Assembly: GCA_903813345.2 (NCBI GenBank)
Contig: CAIIXF020000060.1
Coordinates: 1-38,044 of the forward strand
Reading direction: 5' to 3'
Source: Owenia fusiformis
Lineage: Eukaryota; Annelida; Polychaeta; Sabellida; Oweniidae
Length of the DNA stretch: 38,044 nucleotides
The notes beneath the pieces were generated by a model that saw only the letters and a list, made by a program, of their open reading frames with translations, searched no databases and was not told where the DNA came from. Positions 21,011 to 33,323 of this stretch are shown piece by piece (within the stretch, counting starts at the first letter, position 1; every line of letters starts with the position of its first letter). A program made the translations under genes and the position numbers.

Positions 21011-23719
21011 TGAAACAAATGTTTGAGTTTGAGCGTAAGCCCACCTCTCATTGAAATTAACAAGACGCAATTAGAACAGAATCGCACCCTTGAATAGAAA
21101 CACTGTTTTTGGGACGAAAAATATCAAATTGCCCCCCCCCCCCTAAGATTTACCCAGACTGCCCAAAAACTAATCATTTCCAAAATAAGAAAAAAGGTGC
21201 AATATCTTTTACCAATCCATTTTAATTTGTGTTATTATCAGACCAAACAGTCAGAGGTATAATGTATGTATACTTTGGTCAAATGGATGGTAAAAAGTTA
21301 GAAAGGATTGGATAGAACAACTCCCCAAATCAGAAGTGTGACTTTTTGCCATAAATTGACGTCATAAAGGAGTGGTATCGATAAGGTGAACTTTTTGAAC
21401 TCGCGTTTCTCTTAAACCAGTCACCAAAACATTCTGAAAAATTTTGCACATCGTCAAAAAAATGGTCATCTTTTGGATGGTAACATTATAATTTGAAATA
21501 TATAGATATACTTCTGTCTATATTGTTCGTGGTATCATACGTTCTGAATGAAATGAAACATTTATCCGAACCTCGGTGGAACAAAACGACTTAAACATAA
21601 CGTGTTTAGGTCTCTAAATATTGTAATTGTTTGGTTGATTCTAAAAAAGTATATTGTTAATGAAATAAAGGTTTATCTTAATTTCTATCTATTTCGGGGG
21701 TTTTGTTTTAAGTTTTTGCATGCTTTTTGTTAAATCAACCAAAATTTCCTTTGTATAGCTATAATATTGAGAGGTCTAAGAAAATGCTGTGTGTACTATT
21801 TTGTTCCAACAAGGTCCGGAGAGATATTTTATTTCATTCTCAAGAATTGGTAAAAAGGAACAAAAAAACAATTGCATAAAATACAAGGAATGTTAACAAA
21901 AACAGTTATATAAAATATATATCAATAATTTTTGCATTAAATTGTTGCCAATCAGTCAACATTACATAAAGGATCATGTTTTTTTACAGAATGTTTTCAA
22001 TAATTGCTGTAAGAGAAAAACATTGTTGGATTCCGTTTGCCATATCAATACCTATCATTTCAGAAATCTTATACACAGCAATATGCCCAAGAAGGGGATC
22101 TTCTGCGACATGAAGTTGAATTGTTTGTTACATTTAGAAGAATACACTATTTTAAAAGGTTTTCAATCCAATAAATCTTTGTGATAAATATCAGTTATAT
22201 AATGAAAGTCCGATTTAATTACGACAATTTTGTTATAAATCCGAGGTAATATCCTTCAGATTCAGAGGTCTCTTCTAATTTCAAAATTAGGGGTAGGGGT
22301 AACATATATTACAATAAACTGGAAATAGTAAGATATTTATAATCCTAATCATTCTCAATGACCCATAAAGATGAAAAACATCCTTAGTACTGGGCTTATA
22401 CAACCAAAAGTTATGTCAGATGTGATATATAAATGTGTTTATTGAGCAGCATGGTTACATCCTTTTAATTTCACAGCGATTTGAGGCCTAAAATTATCTA
22501 AAAGCATGTTTTAGGCGGGTTTTGGCACTGGCATAATTTTTTGTCAGTGTGTCATTGTTTATTTTAAACATGTCAGTTATGTCCAGTTTGGGACAGGCTT
22601 TACAATGGTATGATGAATATAACACTGTATAAAATAACGAATATTGCTTGCAAATAACGAGCAATTCTAGTGGTTATTTGCTTCAAATTGCATGTTAACA
22701 CCAGTAATCATCACTGACATAACGCAGACAATAACTGCATATATGGAACACACATATATGCAGCTGCATATAACAAACATCCACGGAGAATACTGACTGC
22801 ATATACGGGTGCTGTCACTGAGTATATTTGCTTATATTCAGACATACTTTGCATATTTGCTGTCACAACGGGAAACACTATTTTGTAAGCACTACTAAGA
22901 AAGAATACGTTATGTGTTATCCATAAGTAATAATCACGACTAACTACTAATTCTCAGGAATAAAAAGTTCAGACTATTGAGATAGATAGAGCTTATCCTC
23001 GGACCAGTTACGTCTTATCCGTGTGTCATATGACTACTGTGTTAATTAACTAAGTAAAGTATTCCAATTAAAAAGTGTTGTATGTTTGCATGCAGCAAGC
23101 GTTTAATAATTCTTCGCACATGTAAAATTGTCCATAAAAGAGTCTGATATATAATATTGTCCATAAAAGATCGGTCTGATAATTACAAGTAACTCATGTT
23201 TATTTTAAAACTATTCTTTACGAATTTATGATAAGTGTATAATGTTCAATCATACAAATGCGCAGTCAGTGATTGTTCTCCACACTCACCCCTCCCCCTT
23301 CCTGACATGAACTATTTTGTAAAACCATTGACAGTGTGGAAAGGATTCTTACACTTGAGTGTCAAGGGGGGGGGCAGTTATAAAAATATACAAGGCGATG
23401 GTTCAAATTGGACAATTTTCAAAACTGCTCAAAATGGTGAAAATTTCACGTTTTTAAAGAATGCTTGCCCGGCGAGTGGTTTGCTCTGGATTGCGAGAGA
23501 ACAAAAACTTAGGATTTTCCTAAAACTATCATTAATCTAAACAACTTTTTAAAGCTGATTACTCATCATGCCAATTAATACCATGATTGTGTTGACAGGA
23601 TTAACTATGATATCTATGGAATTATAATTTAATGAACTCAATAGTCTAAATGATAATAAGTTCATAATTTAGTCTTGGCTGACTAGTCTTGCATCATCAG
23701 AGTTGGATTGCAAATACCT
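21011..23719. other. AT-rich non-coding stretch
   Basis: No supported gene. Notable only: C12 at 21132-21143; words such as CATATATGCAG and GCATATA at 22735-22870, which recur in style at 27765-27990 and 32430-32560; and a G9 tract at 23366-23374 opening a diverged repeat shared, on the other strand, with about 31985-32100 (common core AATGGTGAAAA). Confidence 0.4.
23364..23480 (+). repeat. Diverged dispersed repeat with oligo-G start, copy A
   Basis: The G-run followed by a block around CTCAAAATGGTGAAAA and GCTTGCCCGGCG resembles the reverse complement of 31985-32100. By eye the match is patchy. Confidence 0.35.
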
Positions 23720-24035
23720 CCCTAAATCAAATATTTAAAATCTACATTTGTGATAATTTACTAGTGTACGGGTCGGGGAGACAAGTCTCCACCCAACCAC
23801 TAAAGTTTAAAAGGAAGACTATAGTGTCCCGTGAATCCATTATGATTATCTTAGACAATAGTGAAGCGGTACAATCATGGGAGTGTTAATTAATCGGAAT
23901 GCTAGTTTGATTTAAAATAACTCCTTTGGATCAAATATTTAAATTCAACTAGAGTGTGGGGAGTGGAAACAAGTCTCTATCCAAGCACTAAATATCAAAA
24001 GAAAGATTTCAGTACCCCTTAACTTCACTCCCGGA
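23720..24035 (+). repeat. Two diverged direct repeats, ~205 bp apart
   Basis: 23725-23850 and 23925-24030 share ATCAAATATTTAAA, AACAAGTCTC(C/T)(A/T), CCAA(C/G)CACTAAA and AAAGGAAGA/AAAGAAAGA in the same order, so they are an old duplication of about 110 bp. Confidence 0.55.
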
Positions 24036-24272
24036 CTTCACTATTCACCACCACCCCTCCCCCTCCCCCAATTATCCCTTATGACCCCAGAATGTTCGTT
24101 TCTGTGCCCCCCATCCATGGCCAGTAAGTAATCTATGTGTATATTGGCTCCCTCCCAAAGGTGGGAAAAACCAGATGCAGGCATAGACATTGACAGGGTG
24201 GGGGGATTTAAATATAAAAATAGTCTTGTTTTTGGCTCCGACTTAAATAGTTTGGCACTGTTTAACGAAGCC

Positions 24273-24388
24273 GGTTTAAGGAATGAGAGGCAAAAATAAT
24301 TCCTAGATGGCCTGTCTTTACTGTAATCAAGGTTTAAGGAATGAGAGGCAAAAATAATTCCTAGATGGCCTGTCTTTACTGTAATCAA
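24273..24388 (+). repeat. Perfect 58-bp tandem duplication
   Basis: 24273-24330 and 24331-24388 are identical copies beginning GGTTTAAGGAATGAG and ending CTTTACTGTAATCAA. No differences were seen, so the event is young, or it is an assembly artefact. Confidence 0.95.
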
Positions 24389-24399
24389 GATGCTACCTA

Positions 24400-25860
24400 A
24401 CCGCAGTTTTAAAAGGGATAAGTACTTTATCTTTTGTGATAATATAATACTACTTGTTGATTGGTTTGCCAAATATAAGACCCCGTCATAAGACCCTTGT
24501 CTCTGATTGTGAAACATGTGTATGCATCAAATCCGAGGTGAATTCACGATCCAATAAAGCTTATAGTATCATTTATTAACAGATGCATCAAGGTAGAGCC
24601 ACCGTTCAAAAGACATAAACATAACTCTGTCGAGTGCAAACCAGTTTTAAATGTCTCTGTTTAAACCTACATGTAGTAAAGTTTACAACATCAATGGATA
24701 TAATTACAGTCACATGTACTTTGTTATTAAATTCAGAAACTTTAATGGCCGGCGCGTAAGCAGCTTATTGTCGGATTTTAAACTTGATATTGTTTATTGG
24801 ATTGTTATCAAGATTCTTCTTCAATTTTTTTTATTTGGGAACGTATATTTTTTATTATTAGAGAACCCAGGAAAACAATACATGTACAACAATTACTATT
24901 ACTAATTAAGCCAATGGCCACTTGGCTTGGTGTATTTCCATTCTCATTTATAAAGTTCAAAAGACGAGCCCGTTCTTATAAATAAATAAATGAATAACGC
25001 AAACCACGTTCTTAATGTTTTTATTCAGAATCGTATTTTATATTCAGTACTTTTTTATTTATTAAGTTACAGACACAAGCGGCACATATAGGTTTGTTGT
25101 AAGACCATTTCTGCGATGACCAAGGTGCGTATTTTGGTTTTATAACGGGGATATTGCTCGAGCTTGAAAAACAAATAAAAGGCATGTTCTTATTTCTGTA
25201 TTCTTTCTGCGATCTTTTTCCCTGGATTTTACTCTATTTTAGATTTACCAGAAAAATGTTTATATGATGTTGTGATGATTGCGTTTGCTTCTCACGAGTT
25301 CATTGAAAGTTCAGTCGTAAAACTTCAGAGATCAAAAGACTAATTGGGCACCTGATTTCGGAAGTTTGATTGCATTTCGATCGCCGGGATTTTACAAACG
25401 TATTGTTTAAGTAGCGATCGTGTTCTTGGGATCTTGATAACTTCCTATTTTAAGTTTTGGGTTGAAAGCAATGAGTATGTCGGACTTTCTCAAGTCCACA
25501 TATTTCTGTTTTCAAATGAAATAATTTCACCCTTGCCCGACTGACTTGTAGATAATGCACGAATCAAGTAGCATGGAGATCAGATAATCAGATTGATTCG
25601 TATTTTTGCAATCAGATGAATTAACTTATTGTTTTATCTGATTAAAAGGCGGTTTGAAGCTACTTTTAACTGTTTACAGACTTTGTAAATTCGCAATCAG
25701 ACTGGCTTATTTTAATATTTAGTCAGTGCAAGAGGAGGGGGCTATAATGTAGAACAATAACTGAATAATTTATCACAATTGTTAAATACGCAAACAGACA
25801 CAGGTTTAAAAATGAGAATAGAGGAAAAAACTCTATTCATGAATGTAATTAAAACCCGGG
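24400..25860. other. AT-rich non-coding stretch
   Basis: Only short ORFs of no recognisable similarity on either strand; nothing else stands out. Confidence 0.4.
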
Positions 25861-25864
25861 AATT

Positions 25865-26543
25865 AAAAGCAATTTAAGACTGTTAGATGATCTCTTCTGT
25901 AATCAAGGTGATGTTGGTACACTTCCGCCGTTAGAAAAACAAAGACTAAGACAAAGACTATATAGCAATTAATCCTTTTGTAATCATTAAATGTTAGATT
26001 CTTATTATTTTGTTGGACAATGTTCAGACTTCTGACCAAGATTAATTCATTTATGTTTGTATTTAAAAAATAGTATTTCAATCAGACAGACGTTCTAATG
26101 AGTTAGAAAAGTACATTTGTCCATTTCCTCTCAAGAAGTTTTCAAAGGTAATCTAGTCGATTTGTTTGAAAGTTTAGCATTGTTTTTCATAGCTTGACGC
26201 TTCCATGAACAGAATGACTTTGAAATGAGTTTTTATAATTTTAGCTTTTATACGGACATGCTTATTGTATATTTCTATATGAACGTTGTAATTTATGTGA
26301 TGTAACATCGCCCCCCCCCCTCAAATTACAGGTATACAAAATTCGGTCGGAATGCTTTAACTTGCAATGAAAAGCAATTTTAGGCTGTAAGATGATCTCT
26401 TATGTAATCTAGGTGATGTTGGTACACTTCCGCATTTAAGAAAACAAAGACTAAGACAAAGAGAACTAAGCAATTAATCCTTTTGTTATCATTAAATGTT
26501 AGATTCTTATTTTTTATTGGACAGTATTAAGACTTCTGTCTCC
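25865..26543 (+). repeat. Direct duplication of ~175 bp (offset 505 bp)
   Basis: 25865-26038 and 26370-26543 share long blocks, for example GGTGATGTTGGTACACTTCC, AAACAAAGACTAAGACAAAG and CATTAAATGTTAGATTCTTA. Differences are mostly small substitutions and indels. A C10 tract (26311-26320) lies between them. Confidence 0.85.
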
Positions 26544-26549
26544 GATTGT

Positions 26550-28720
26550 TATGCAGGTATGTGTATAAAATCATGTGAACAACATTATCGTGGAAACTCC
26601 CATCTTCATTCTCATAATGTCTTACAGTAATTTCGCAAATGACAACCCGTTTAAAATATCTACCTGATTCGCTGGAATAGTCATTAGTCACATTATTTCA
26701 GAGCAAACAATTAGCATCTACTATAATATTTATTTTTCTATCCGATATACAACTGATATTGATATCTTTCCCCGGACAATGTGTTATCTCATGATCCGTT
26801 GACATCATCAACAATTTGATTTACCACAAGAGAGTAACCAACATTCCTTAATTAAAAAGTTGACATTTCTTGAATTTTATAGCAAAAACACTGTGACACA
26901 ATAACATCGAGGCAAAATCAAAACATGGTGTGGAAATAAAAGGCATACAAAATGGCCATTAAAATGAAATTCTTGTTCAGAAAAGTATCAACTTTATTAC
27001 ATTGGACGCAAATACAAAGTATAGAATGAATAAAAATAACGTCTTCCCAGAGATTACAATACGGATCAGTAAGTCAACAAATCTAACTGTTAAATAAACA
27101 AACTCAGCCCATGTCTGCAATTGTTCGTCTGCTGGTCAGAACTCGGTATCCTCTTCGGATAATCAATTTCTGTGACTACTGATGTCTTAAATAATTCATA
27201 AAGACGACGTTGTCTTTAAATAAGGATCCCCGAATCTACAAACTGTAAATAAATAGCGTGAGTGCGGGATCGTAGACAACAACATTGATACCTTGCTGTC
27301 CTCTGTTAAATCACGAAACCAGTTTCCCTTAAATGTTTTACTAAGAGACTTATACATGCACCCGGGTACATGCATAAGTTATCTATCAAATTATTTTTCT
27401 TTAAATATTAAATGTCGTGTCAGTTTGTTTTAATGATTAGTCTTCATCTAGATTCATTAATCATCACGATATTTATATATACATATTATGTAATAGACCT
27501 ATCATATCACGTCCGTAGTTACAAAGTCAACTACATATTAATGCAATAGAATAAGACTCAATAATTGAAAAAATAAACCTCAGTATTCGGGCCTAAAAAA
27601 CACAGATAAGTGTATCAATACCAACGGGTAAGCTCAAATAACCTTCCAGATAAGTGTATCAATAATCAAGGATTGCGAGTACTAAGGACCGGGTAAGATG
27701 GTTGTAACATTGGTATTGCTAGTTATTAAACACGATTTTGTCTTGTGTGTTTACTTGTGATTATATGCAGCGCTGAAACTGCATATACCTGCTTATTTGG
27801 GATAGACAAATATAAGCAGTTGAGTATACTAGATATATATAAAAATTAAAACTGATTATATTTGCATATGATCTGCATATATGCCACTTTTCATGAGTAT
27901 TTCTGCATATTTTGAGATAAGTAATATGCAGCATGTGAGTATATTGAGACATGCACAAGAATATAAACTAACTACATTAGCATATATGGAGTCAAGATCG
28001 GTATATTTGACATATTCTTGCTTATTTAGGAGGACTGGTAGACGCTGTTTTGTGAATTGGGCATAAACATCTGTTAATGTAAATTCCTATTTATGAGCAT
28101 TTGAGTGTTGTAGCTATAGGTTTGGTTTACTGTACTTGTTTTTTGGGGTAAGAGATTTGAAAAAATTGCACATAAACAGCTTTTGCGTTTTTTTAATTTA
28201 TTTTAAATTTCTTTAGATTTCTATGTACAGAGTAGGCCAATGAGACGACCTCTATAAGTAATAACTTCAAATAGATAACTAAAATGTATATACAACGGGA
28301 AACGAAAATCATTTTCAAAAACAATGATATGATGATCAATACTAAAAAATATATACATGTCATGATATAGGGAGAAAATCATTGTTACAACTTATTAGCC
28401 CCGTGAAATAATATCGCTTGAAGATGGGAATGTTTTGATCCGCCTTTCATATCGTTTGATACATATATAGACATATTTACATTGCACTGTAATTATATTT
28501 CTTCCTTTAAATGATACATAATTATTGTAGGCAAAAATATGAATGCCTATTTCAAATCATTGAAAATTATATTCTCTCTCGAATGATAAGCCTAATAATG
28601 ATTTTACTTTTAAATGGATTTACTCATTATGTTTTGGCCAAACCTGTATACTGCTAAATGAATATATTTACATTGCATTGTACATGATGTAACATTATAT
28701 TTCTATTTTTAAAATGGTGC
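26550..28720. other. AT-rich non-coding stretch
   Basis: No supported gene. An 18-bp word CAGATAAGTGTATCAATA is repeated at about 27602 and 27647. 27765-27990 is rich in CATATATGC/GCATAT words of the same style as 22735-22870. Confidence 0.4.
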
Positions 28721-28723
28721 GAA

Positions 28724-28894
28724 CTAATGCTCCAAATCAATGTACGCATATTGCTCAATCTTGAAAACTGTGTGTTTTGTAGCAAGATATGGCCTGTCTT
28801 CCGGTAGCAAATTCTCGTGCGATATCGAATTCTGCTTCCTCCATTCAAACTCCTTTCTTCTTCATCCTAGTGTCTTCTACACGTTTCTCAATAT
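28724..28894 (-). CDS. Candidate terminal coding exon, unidentified protein (apparent one-base frame break)
   Basis: Read on the minus strand, 28850 down to 28724 gives a strongly protein-like frame: EFEWRKQNSISHENLLPE, then DRPYLATKHTVFK, IEQYAYIDLEH and TAG. Just upstream a second frame reads IEKRVEDTRMKKK (28892 to about 28856), and the two join if one A of the AAGAAAGG run near 28855 is extra. The mixed Glu/Lys/Arg composition and aromatic C-terminus look like a real protein tail. An acceptor-like TTTACATAG ends at 28895 but has a poor pyrimidine tract and its phase does not match the donor at 29227. It could be a genuine exon with a sequencing indel, one of several exons, or a decayed gene. 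I do not recognise the family. Confidence 0.4.
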
Positions 28895-29226
28895 CTATGT
28901 AAATTCAGCTATCACATGAATTCTATTTTGCGGGAAATTTGACACTGCACACAAAGACACTGCTCTGAAGACACTCCTCTGAAGATACAAAGACACTGCT
29001 GTGTATTTTATTCAATGATACAAAGACATTAGTTTATAGCATACTGTTCAGCCATACACTATCATGGACCTTCCAAGACAATCAATTTATTAAATTATCA
29101 AGATCAATGCCAAATCTTATGTTTACAACAATTTGCCAGGTGTCTTTATTGTGTTTTTTTTTTCATTATCAAACTCAATCATCTATCCATTAAGGGAAAT
29201 AAAAAGCAAGCTAAAGTTTCACTTAC
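28895..29226 (-). other. Possible intron between the two minus-strand exon candidates
   Basis: Starts with GTAAGTG on the minus strand. It contains an A9 run, AATAAAG and a short repeated word (ACAAAGACACTGCT at 28951 and 28987, CTCTGAAGA at 28973 and 28978). Splicing is not shown. Confidence 0.3.
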
Positions 29227-29291
29227 GAGAGGCTTCGTCGTGTTCCTGGGTCTGGCGTGGAGCAAATGGCTGACTGGCTAAATTGCGCCAT
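29227..29291 (-). CDS. Candidate first coding exon (21 codons plus 2 bases) ending in GTAAGT donor
   Basis: The ATG at 29291 has G at +4 and an in-frame TAG three codons upstream. The reading begins MAQFSQSAICS and continues through TPDPGTRRSLS to a consensus donor C|GTAAGTG at 29226-29221 (phase 2). GC content and codon choice stand out from the AT-rich surroundings. Upstream on the minus strand, 29300-29480 is relatively GC/CpG-richer and carries GTTGCCAAATAAC (29393-29381), close to an RFX-type X-box, about 90-100 bp before the ATG as is usual for ciliary genes. Product unknown; linkage to the exon at 28724 is inferred from position only. Confidence 0.4.
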
Positions 29292-29314
29292 GGGCTTCTA
29301 ATCAAAAGCCCATG
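29290..29314. other. Short hairpin CATGGGCTT / AAGCCCATG
   Basis: A 9-bp perfect inverted repeat with an 8-base loop overlaps the start codon of the candidate first exon, and the flanking ATTGCGCCA is repeated on both sides (29283 and 29315). Confidence 0.6.
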
Positions 29315-29380
29315 ATTGCGCCAATGTGTAGACATTCTCACAGTATGGCTTTATGATTATTTACTACTCAACAGACATTG

Positions 29381-29393
29381 GTTATTTGGCAAC
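29381..29393 (-). promoter_or_regulatory. X-box-like (RFX) site upstream of the candidate first exon
   Basis: Minus-strand GTTGCCAAATAAC fits the two half-sites GTTGCC and RGYAAC with a 1-base gap and one mismatch. Such a motif occurs by chance at moderate frequency; the position is what makes it of note. Confidence 0.25.
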
Positions 29394-30116
29394 CCGGGTT
29401 TGGCAAGCTTAATATTGTTTCCCTGTCAACTACCCGTGTGCGTGTCACGTACGATTATAACTTGCGCATCATAGCTCGGAGACATGCAGCTTGCTCAATA
29501 TCCACCCCCTCATTTTTAGTTATTCAATAAAAAAAGATATTGTTAAAACATAAAATACTAAATTCTGCGACATTTTGCTGCTATTGAACAGTCATAATGC
29601 TGTTTTGATGAACCCATGATTTGACATCTCTAATAAGTAATCTAAACATAAACAATTACTAATTACCTGACACAATTGCACATAGTGGCCGGATGTTTGG
29701 AGAAGCACCTTGATAGTTGAAACCAGGAATTGTTTTGAATGGTATTTGTGATTTGTATAGAATTACCTTTTCATTCTTAGCATTCAAAATACAAACTAAT
29801 AATTCACTTTTTGATGTATTCAGTTTTAATTTCAAATAATAAGCTTATTCATAATAAATCTGAATGACATTCTGATGATTTAAGAATTGTATTAATCTTG
29901 CGTCAAGATCCTTGACCCCCTCCCGACATAATACATGTATCTCTTTAATAATCTGCAATCAAAAGATTGATAGACATAATTCAATCAGATAAATGGCTTA
30001 TCTAGTTGTAAAATATTTGTTCGAACCCTTATTTTATATTTGTGTAGGCCTTGGTGTATATTATCTATATGGGGATTCAGCAGGGGATTATTGGTTCAAA
30101 TGTATTTTCCTCGCTA

Positions 30117-30180
30117 ATGCCTGGGTCACATTTGCCGCGATTCATCGGCCGCCGATTGAGTATTTTGTTCCAAACTGAAA
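30117..30180 (+). repeat. Dispersed repeat, copy 1 (TCACATTTGC / ATTGAGTATTTTGTTC)
   Basis: Contains AATGCCTGGGTCACATTTGC, CATCGGCCGCCGATTGAG and TATTTTGTTC. The same blocks, rearranged into an inverted structure, occur at 36588-36696. GC-rich CGGCCG stands out. Confidence 0.5.
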
Positions 30181-31984
30181 TATGTGTTGCAATCAAATGT
30201 TTCGAAAGCCATTCACCATGATTTAAGCAAAACATTGATATTAAAGCTCTTTTTCAGACATTCAATCAATTTAAATCAATCAAGTTTGAATGCGATTGCA
30301 TTCATGTATTTGCAGATGTAGTGTATTTTACTCACATTTTCACATAATAAGAGCTGTCATTTGACATGTAATACTGAGTTTTCAATATTTTGATACATTT
30401 GTTTATTATTTTGCGATAATTAAAGCTTTAATCGGGGATAGAGATTTCGACAAAGTACACGTACATTTATTATTACAAGTCAAAAACCTTTTTTACTTTT
30501 CATCATAATCCCGGGATCATAATTTACTAGGAACCCAGATGCTAGAGGAAGCAGTAGATAAACTCACATCAAATACGCTAAATGAAATTATTGAAAATGT
30601 AATTGGCATTAAAATTCTCAATATTTTATTTCAACAAATGCCTTGATCTCAGATATTACTTTCCCATAGATTTAAAAATCATCCAAGAACTAATTATAGG
30701 TAACACCATTGTGCACAAGCCGTCTGATTGCATCACTCGCTAAAATAACATCCTTCAAGTGAACAATCCAAACATCTGATAATAATGTAGCTGAAGTCCC
30801 CCCTCCCGGTATCCATACCCACCTTGTTCAGTTGTATCCTTAAAATGTTGAACTACCTTTTGCATTCCTTCAGAGTTAATCGGTTAATTTCTGAACTTAA
30901 CAGAAATTTAATTATACAATGTAGCACGGGGATTTAGAACAACTGGCTATAGAAATTAATCCATTTAACTATAACAAACGGATTAATATCAGTGAGAACT
31001 TAACTCATTTGCAAGAATTGAATATTTAGGTATTAAAGTTTTGTGAATGTATTTGGGAATGGAAAACAAAGCAAGGTCCAATTCAAAATAGAAACAAGGG
31101 TATCACTGATCAGGTTTTGTCTCTTCATTCTCATATTATCAAGTTATCAAAAAATGATATTTTGATTCACAAAACTGCACCGAAACATTGAAAAGTACAC
31201 AAAGGCAACAGCATTTGCAATCTATAGTTCTAAAAAAGCAGGGTTATTAAAAGCCAGTTTCAAACTGAAGTTAAAAAGCCGGTTTTTGAAACCCAGTTCC
31301 TAAAATTCAAATTAGAATACTATCTTTCTTTTCTATTTAAACTTAGATCAATTTATTATAAACAAACTATCCCGGGCAAACTATGACCAAGTGCATCGGG
31401 AATACAAAACTCCTGTAAATGAGTTATATAAGACAATGAAATCAATAGTGATTGAAACATAAACACTATAAAATCTTGTTTCGATTCCATTACCTGTCAT
31501 ATATTTTTTTAAATACCGGCTTTACCGGAAGGAATTTGACATGGGCTTTAATTCAAAGGCAACAATCACTTATTAAGCGGATTGAAAGATGTTGGACGTC
31601 GCTCCAGTGATTTATGTTTTATGGTTCTGAATTGATGTGCAGATTTTAAATGCAATCGAAAACATGACCAAAAGAGTCTAGACTACCATTTGCTTTGATC
31701 ATGGGGAATGGAAAACAAAGCAGCGATTTGAAAAAGTAAACAATTGAAGTCCTATGCATAATCCATGATTTAATACGAACGGTGGTAACAGGTTGTTAAA
31801 TTATAATACCTTCTCAGGAAGAATTAGGTTGCATTGACTCTAAAAGTAGAGATAACAAGTTCAGCGGGGCAGCCAGCTTTCCGTCGGGGGGGGGGGGCGA
31901 TCTCCATTAAAAACATGGGTTTGCACAAGTATTTTTTATTAGCAACTTATTGATAACTACAAGGAAGATCTCTCTTTTCCGGTG

Positions 31985-32100
31985 TGACTTAAAACCCCCC
32001 TGGCCAAAATTTCTTTCAAAATCATGCAGTTTTTCACCATTCTGACTAATTTTTGAGTGCTTTTTGGCCATAGTTGCCAAAGTGAACCCCCCCCCCTAAA
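31985..32100 (-). repeat. Diverged dispersed repeat with oligo-C, copy B
   Basis: On the minus strand it follows the oligo-G run with TTCACTTTGGCAAC, then AGAATGGTGAAAAACTGC and GGCCAGGGGGG, resembling 23364-23480. Confidence 0.35.
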
Positions 32101-32640
32101 CATTTTTAGAAAAACGAACCCCCACCCCCTTGGAAAACTCTGGCTACGGGCCTGGGTGTAGAAAAATCACAATTATAGTAAAAATAGATTATTTCGAAAT
32201 CCATCCTGTAGTCGCTTATTATACACAGGTAAAGTCATATTCATAAAGAACTACGGTACTTACATTCTTTAGTTGTGTTGTTTTATCATGCTTAATAGAA
32301 AAATACGCACAAATAGTCCGTTATTTATTTGTATGCTCAGTTATAAAATGAGCAGAGCAACTTAGAAATAGCTTAATATAGTCAGAAAGAGGCAATTATA
32401 ATGTGTGACTATATTGCACACTTACAGAGTATTGCGTTTGCATATATTTGAGTATTCTTAACTCCACGTATAATCAGTGCTTATTTGTGCTGTTCTACAA
32501 ATAAAGAGGAGCAATACTTGAATATACAGAGTGTTCCATATATGCAGCGAGTATTGTCTCTGTACTGTCTCTGTTTATATTGAACAGGATCTTAAGAGGT
32601 TCTGGACAAATCATTTGATTCTGGACTTGTCATATTTGTT

Positions 32641-33115
32641 TTTCAACGAAATCACATCCAAGGGTTGAATTTTTATTAGCTATTTAGAGAGTGAGTCCTG
32701 CCTAGTATTAATTTCAATAAAAAAAGTTAAAATAGAACCCTATTTGAGAGTCAATCTAATACTTACATTACATTGTTAAATTAAGGCAAATCCTGAAATA
32801 TTTTTAAAGTGCGTTTTTTAATGAAATATTATCCAGCAAGTATTTAAATGAAACGGTCTTATTTAAATACAAATCATAACATGATATTTTTCATGAAACA
32901 TTTTTCAATGAAATTCAATTGAAGGGTCAAGATAAAACGAGCTAATTTAGGTGAAAACCCTTACATGATGATGTGTTTTCATAACTTCTTTCATAAAATT
33001 CCATCAAGGGGTGAAGATAAAATGATCGAATTTAAGTGATTTAAGGATCACGAGAATATGTTTTCTTTGATATTTTCTATGAAATCCCATCCAATGGTCA
33101 AGGTAAAATTTTGAT
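32641..33115 (+). repeat. Degenerate ~86-bp repeats around a CATCCAAGGGTCAAGATAAAA-like core
   Basis: Three related segments at about 32901, 32986 and 33072 (offsets about 86 bp) and a more distant one at 32641 share a core like TGAAATTCCATC(C)AAGGG followed by TCAAGATAAAA. They are old tandem copies. Confidence 0.45.
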
Positions 33116-33130
33116 TTTGATTTTGATTTG

Positions 33131-33237
33131 GTCACGTGTTCGAAAGATCCATATAAGGCCCATAGAACCATATAGGAACGTCATTTTGAATGTCACGTGA
33201 TAGATCCATATAAGGCTTTTGGAACCATTTATGGAAA
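33131..33237 (+). repeat. Two direct copies of a ~46-bp segment
   Basis: 33131-33178 and 33192-33237 both begin GTCACGTG and contain AGATCCATATAAGGC and GAACCAT.TA. The palindrome CACGTG lies in each. Confidence 0.65.
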
Positions 33238-33323
33238 GATGAGGGAAGCCCCTGACACCTGTTTCACGATTTTTATGCACTTCATTATTGTACCGAAGTT
33301 TGCCGATTCGATTCGTCGTATTT

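Larger units (their letters stand above)
29500..32600. other. AT-rich non-coding stretch
   Basis: Short ORFs only. It includes one copy of a dispersed palindrome-forming repeat (30117-30180), a G12 tract (31886-31897), a C10 tract (32087-32096) and a diverged repeat at 31985-32100 whose end reads CTGGCTACGGGCCTG. Confidence 0.4.

Noticed and set aside
23235-23540. 101-codon plus-strand ORF
   Set aside because: Contains an oligo-G tract and a diverged repeat; no coding signs.
24041-24517. 158-codon minus-strand ORF
   Set aside because: It runs through the perfect 58-bp tandem duplication in two different frames, and its sequence shows no domain or coding texture.
29993-30178. 61-codon ORF with shared NAW.TFAA peptide also seen at 36585
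   Set aside because: The similarity comes from a dispersed DNA repeat, which is palindromic in the second copy; not a protein family.
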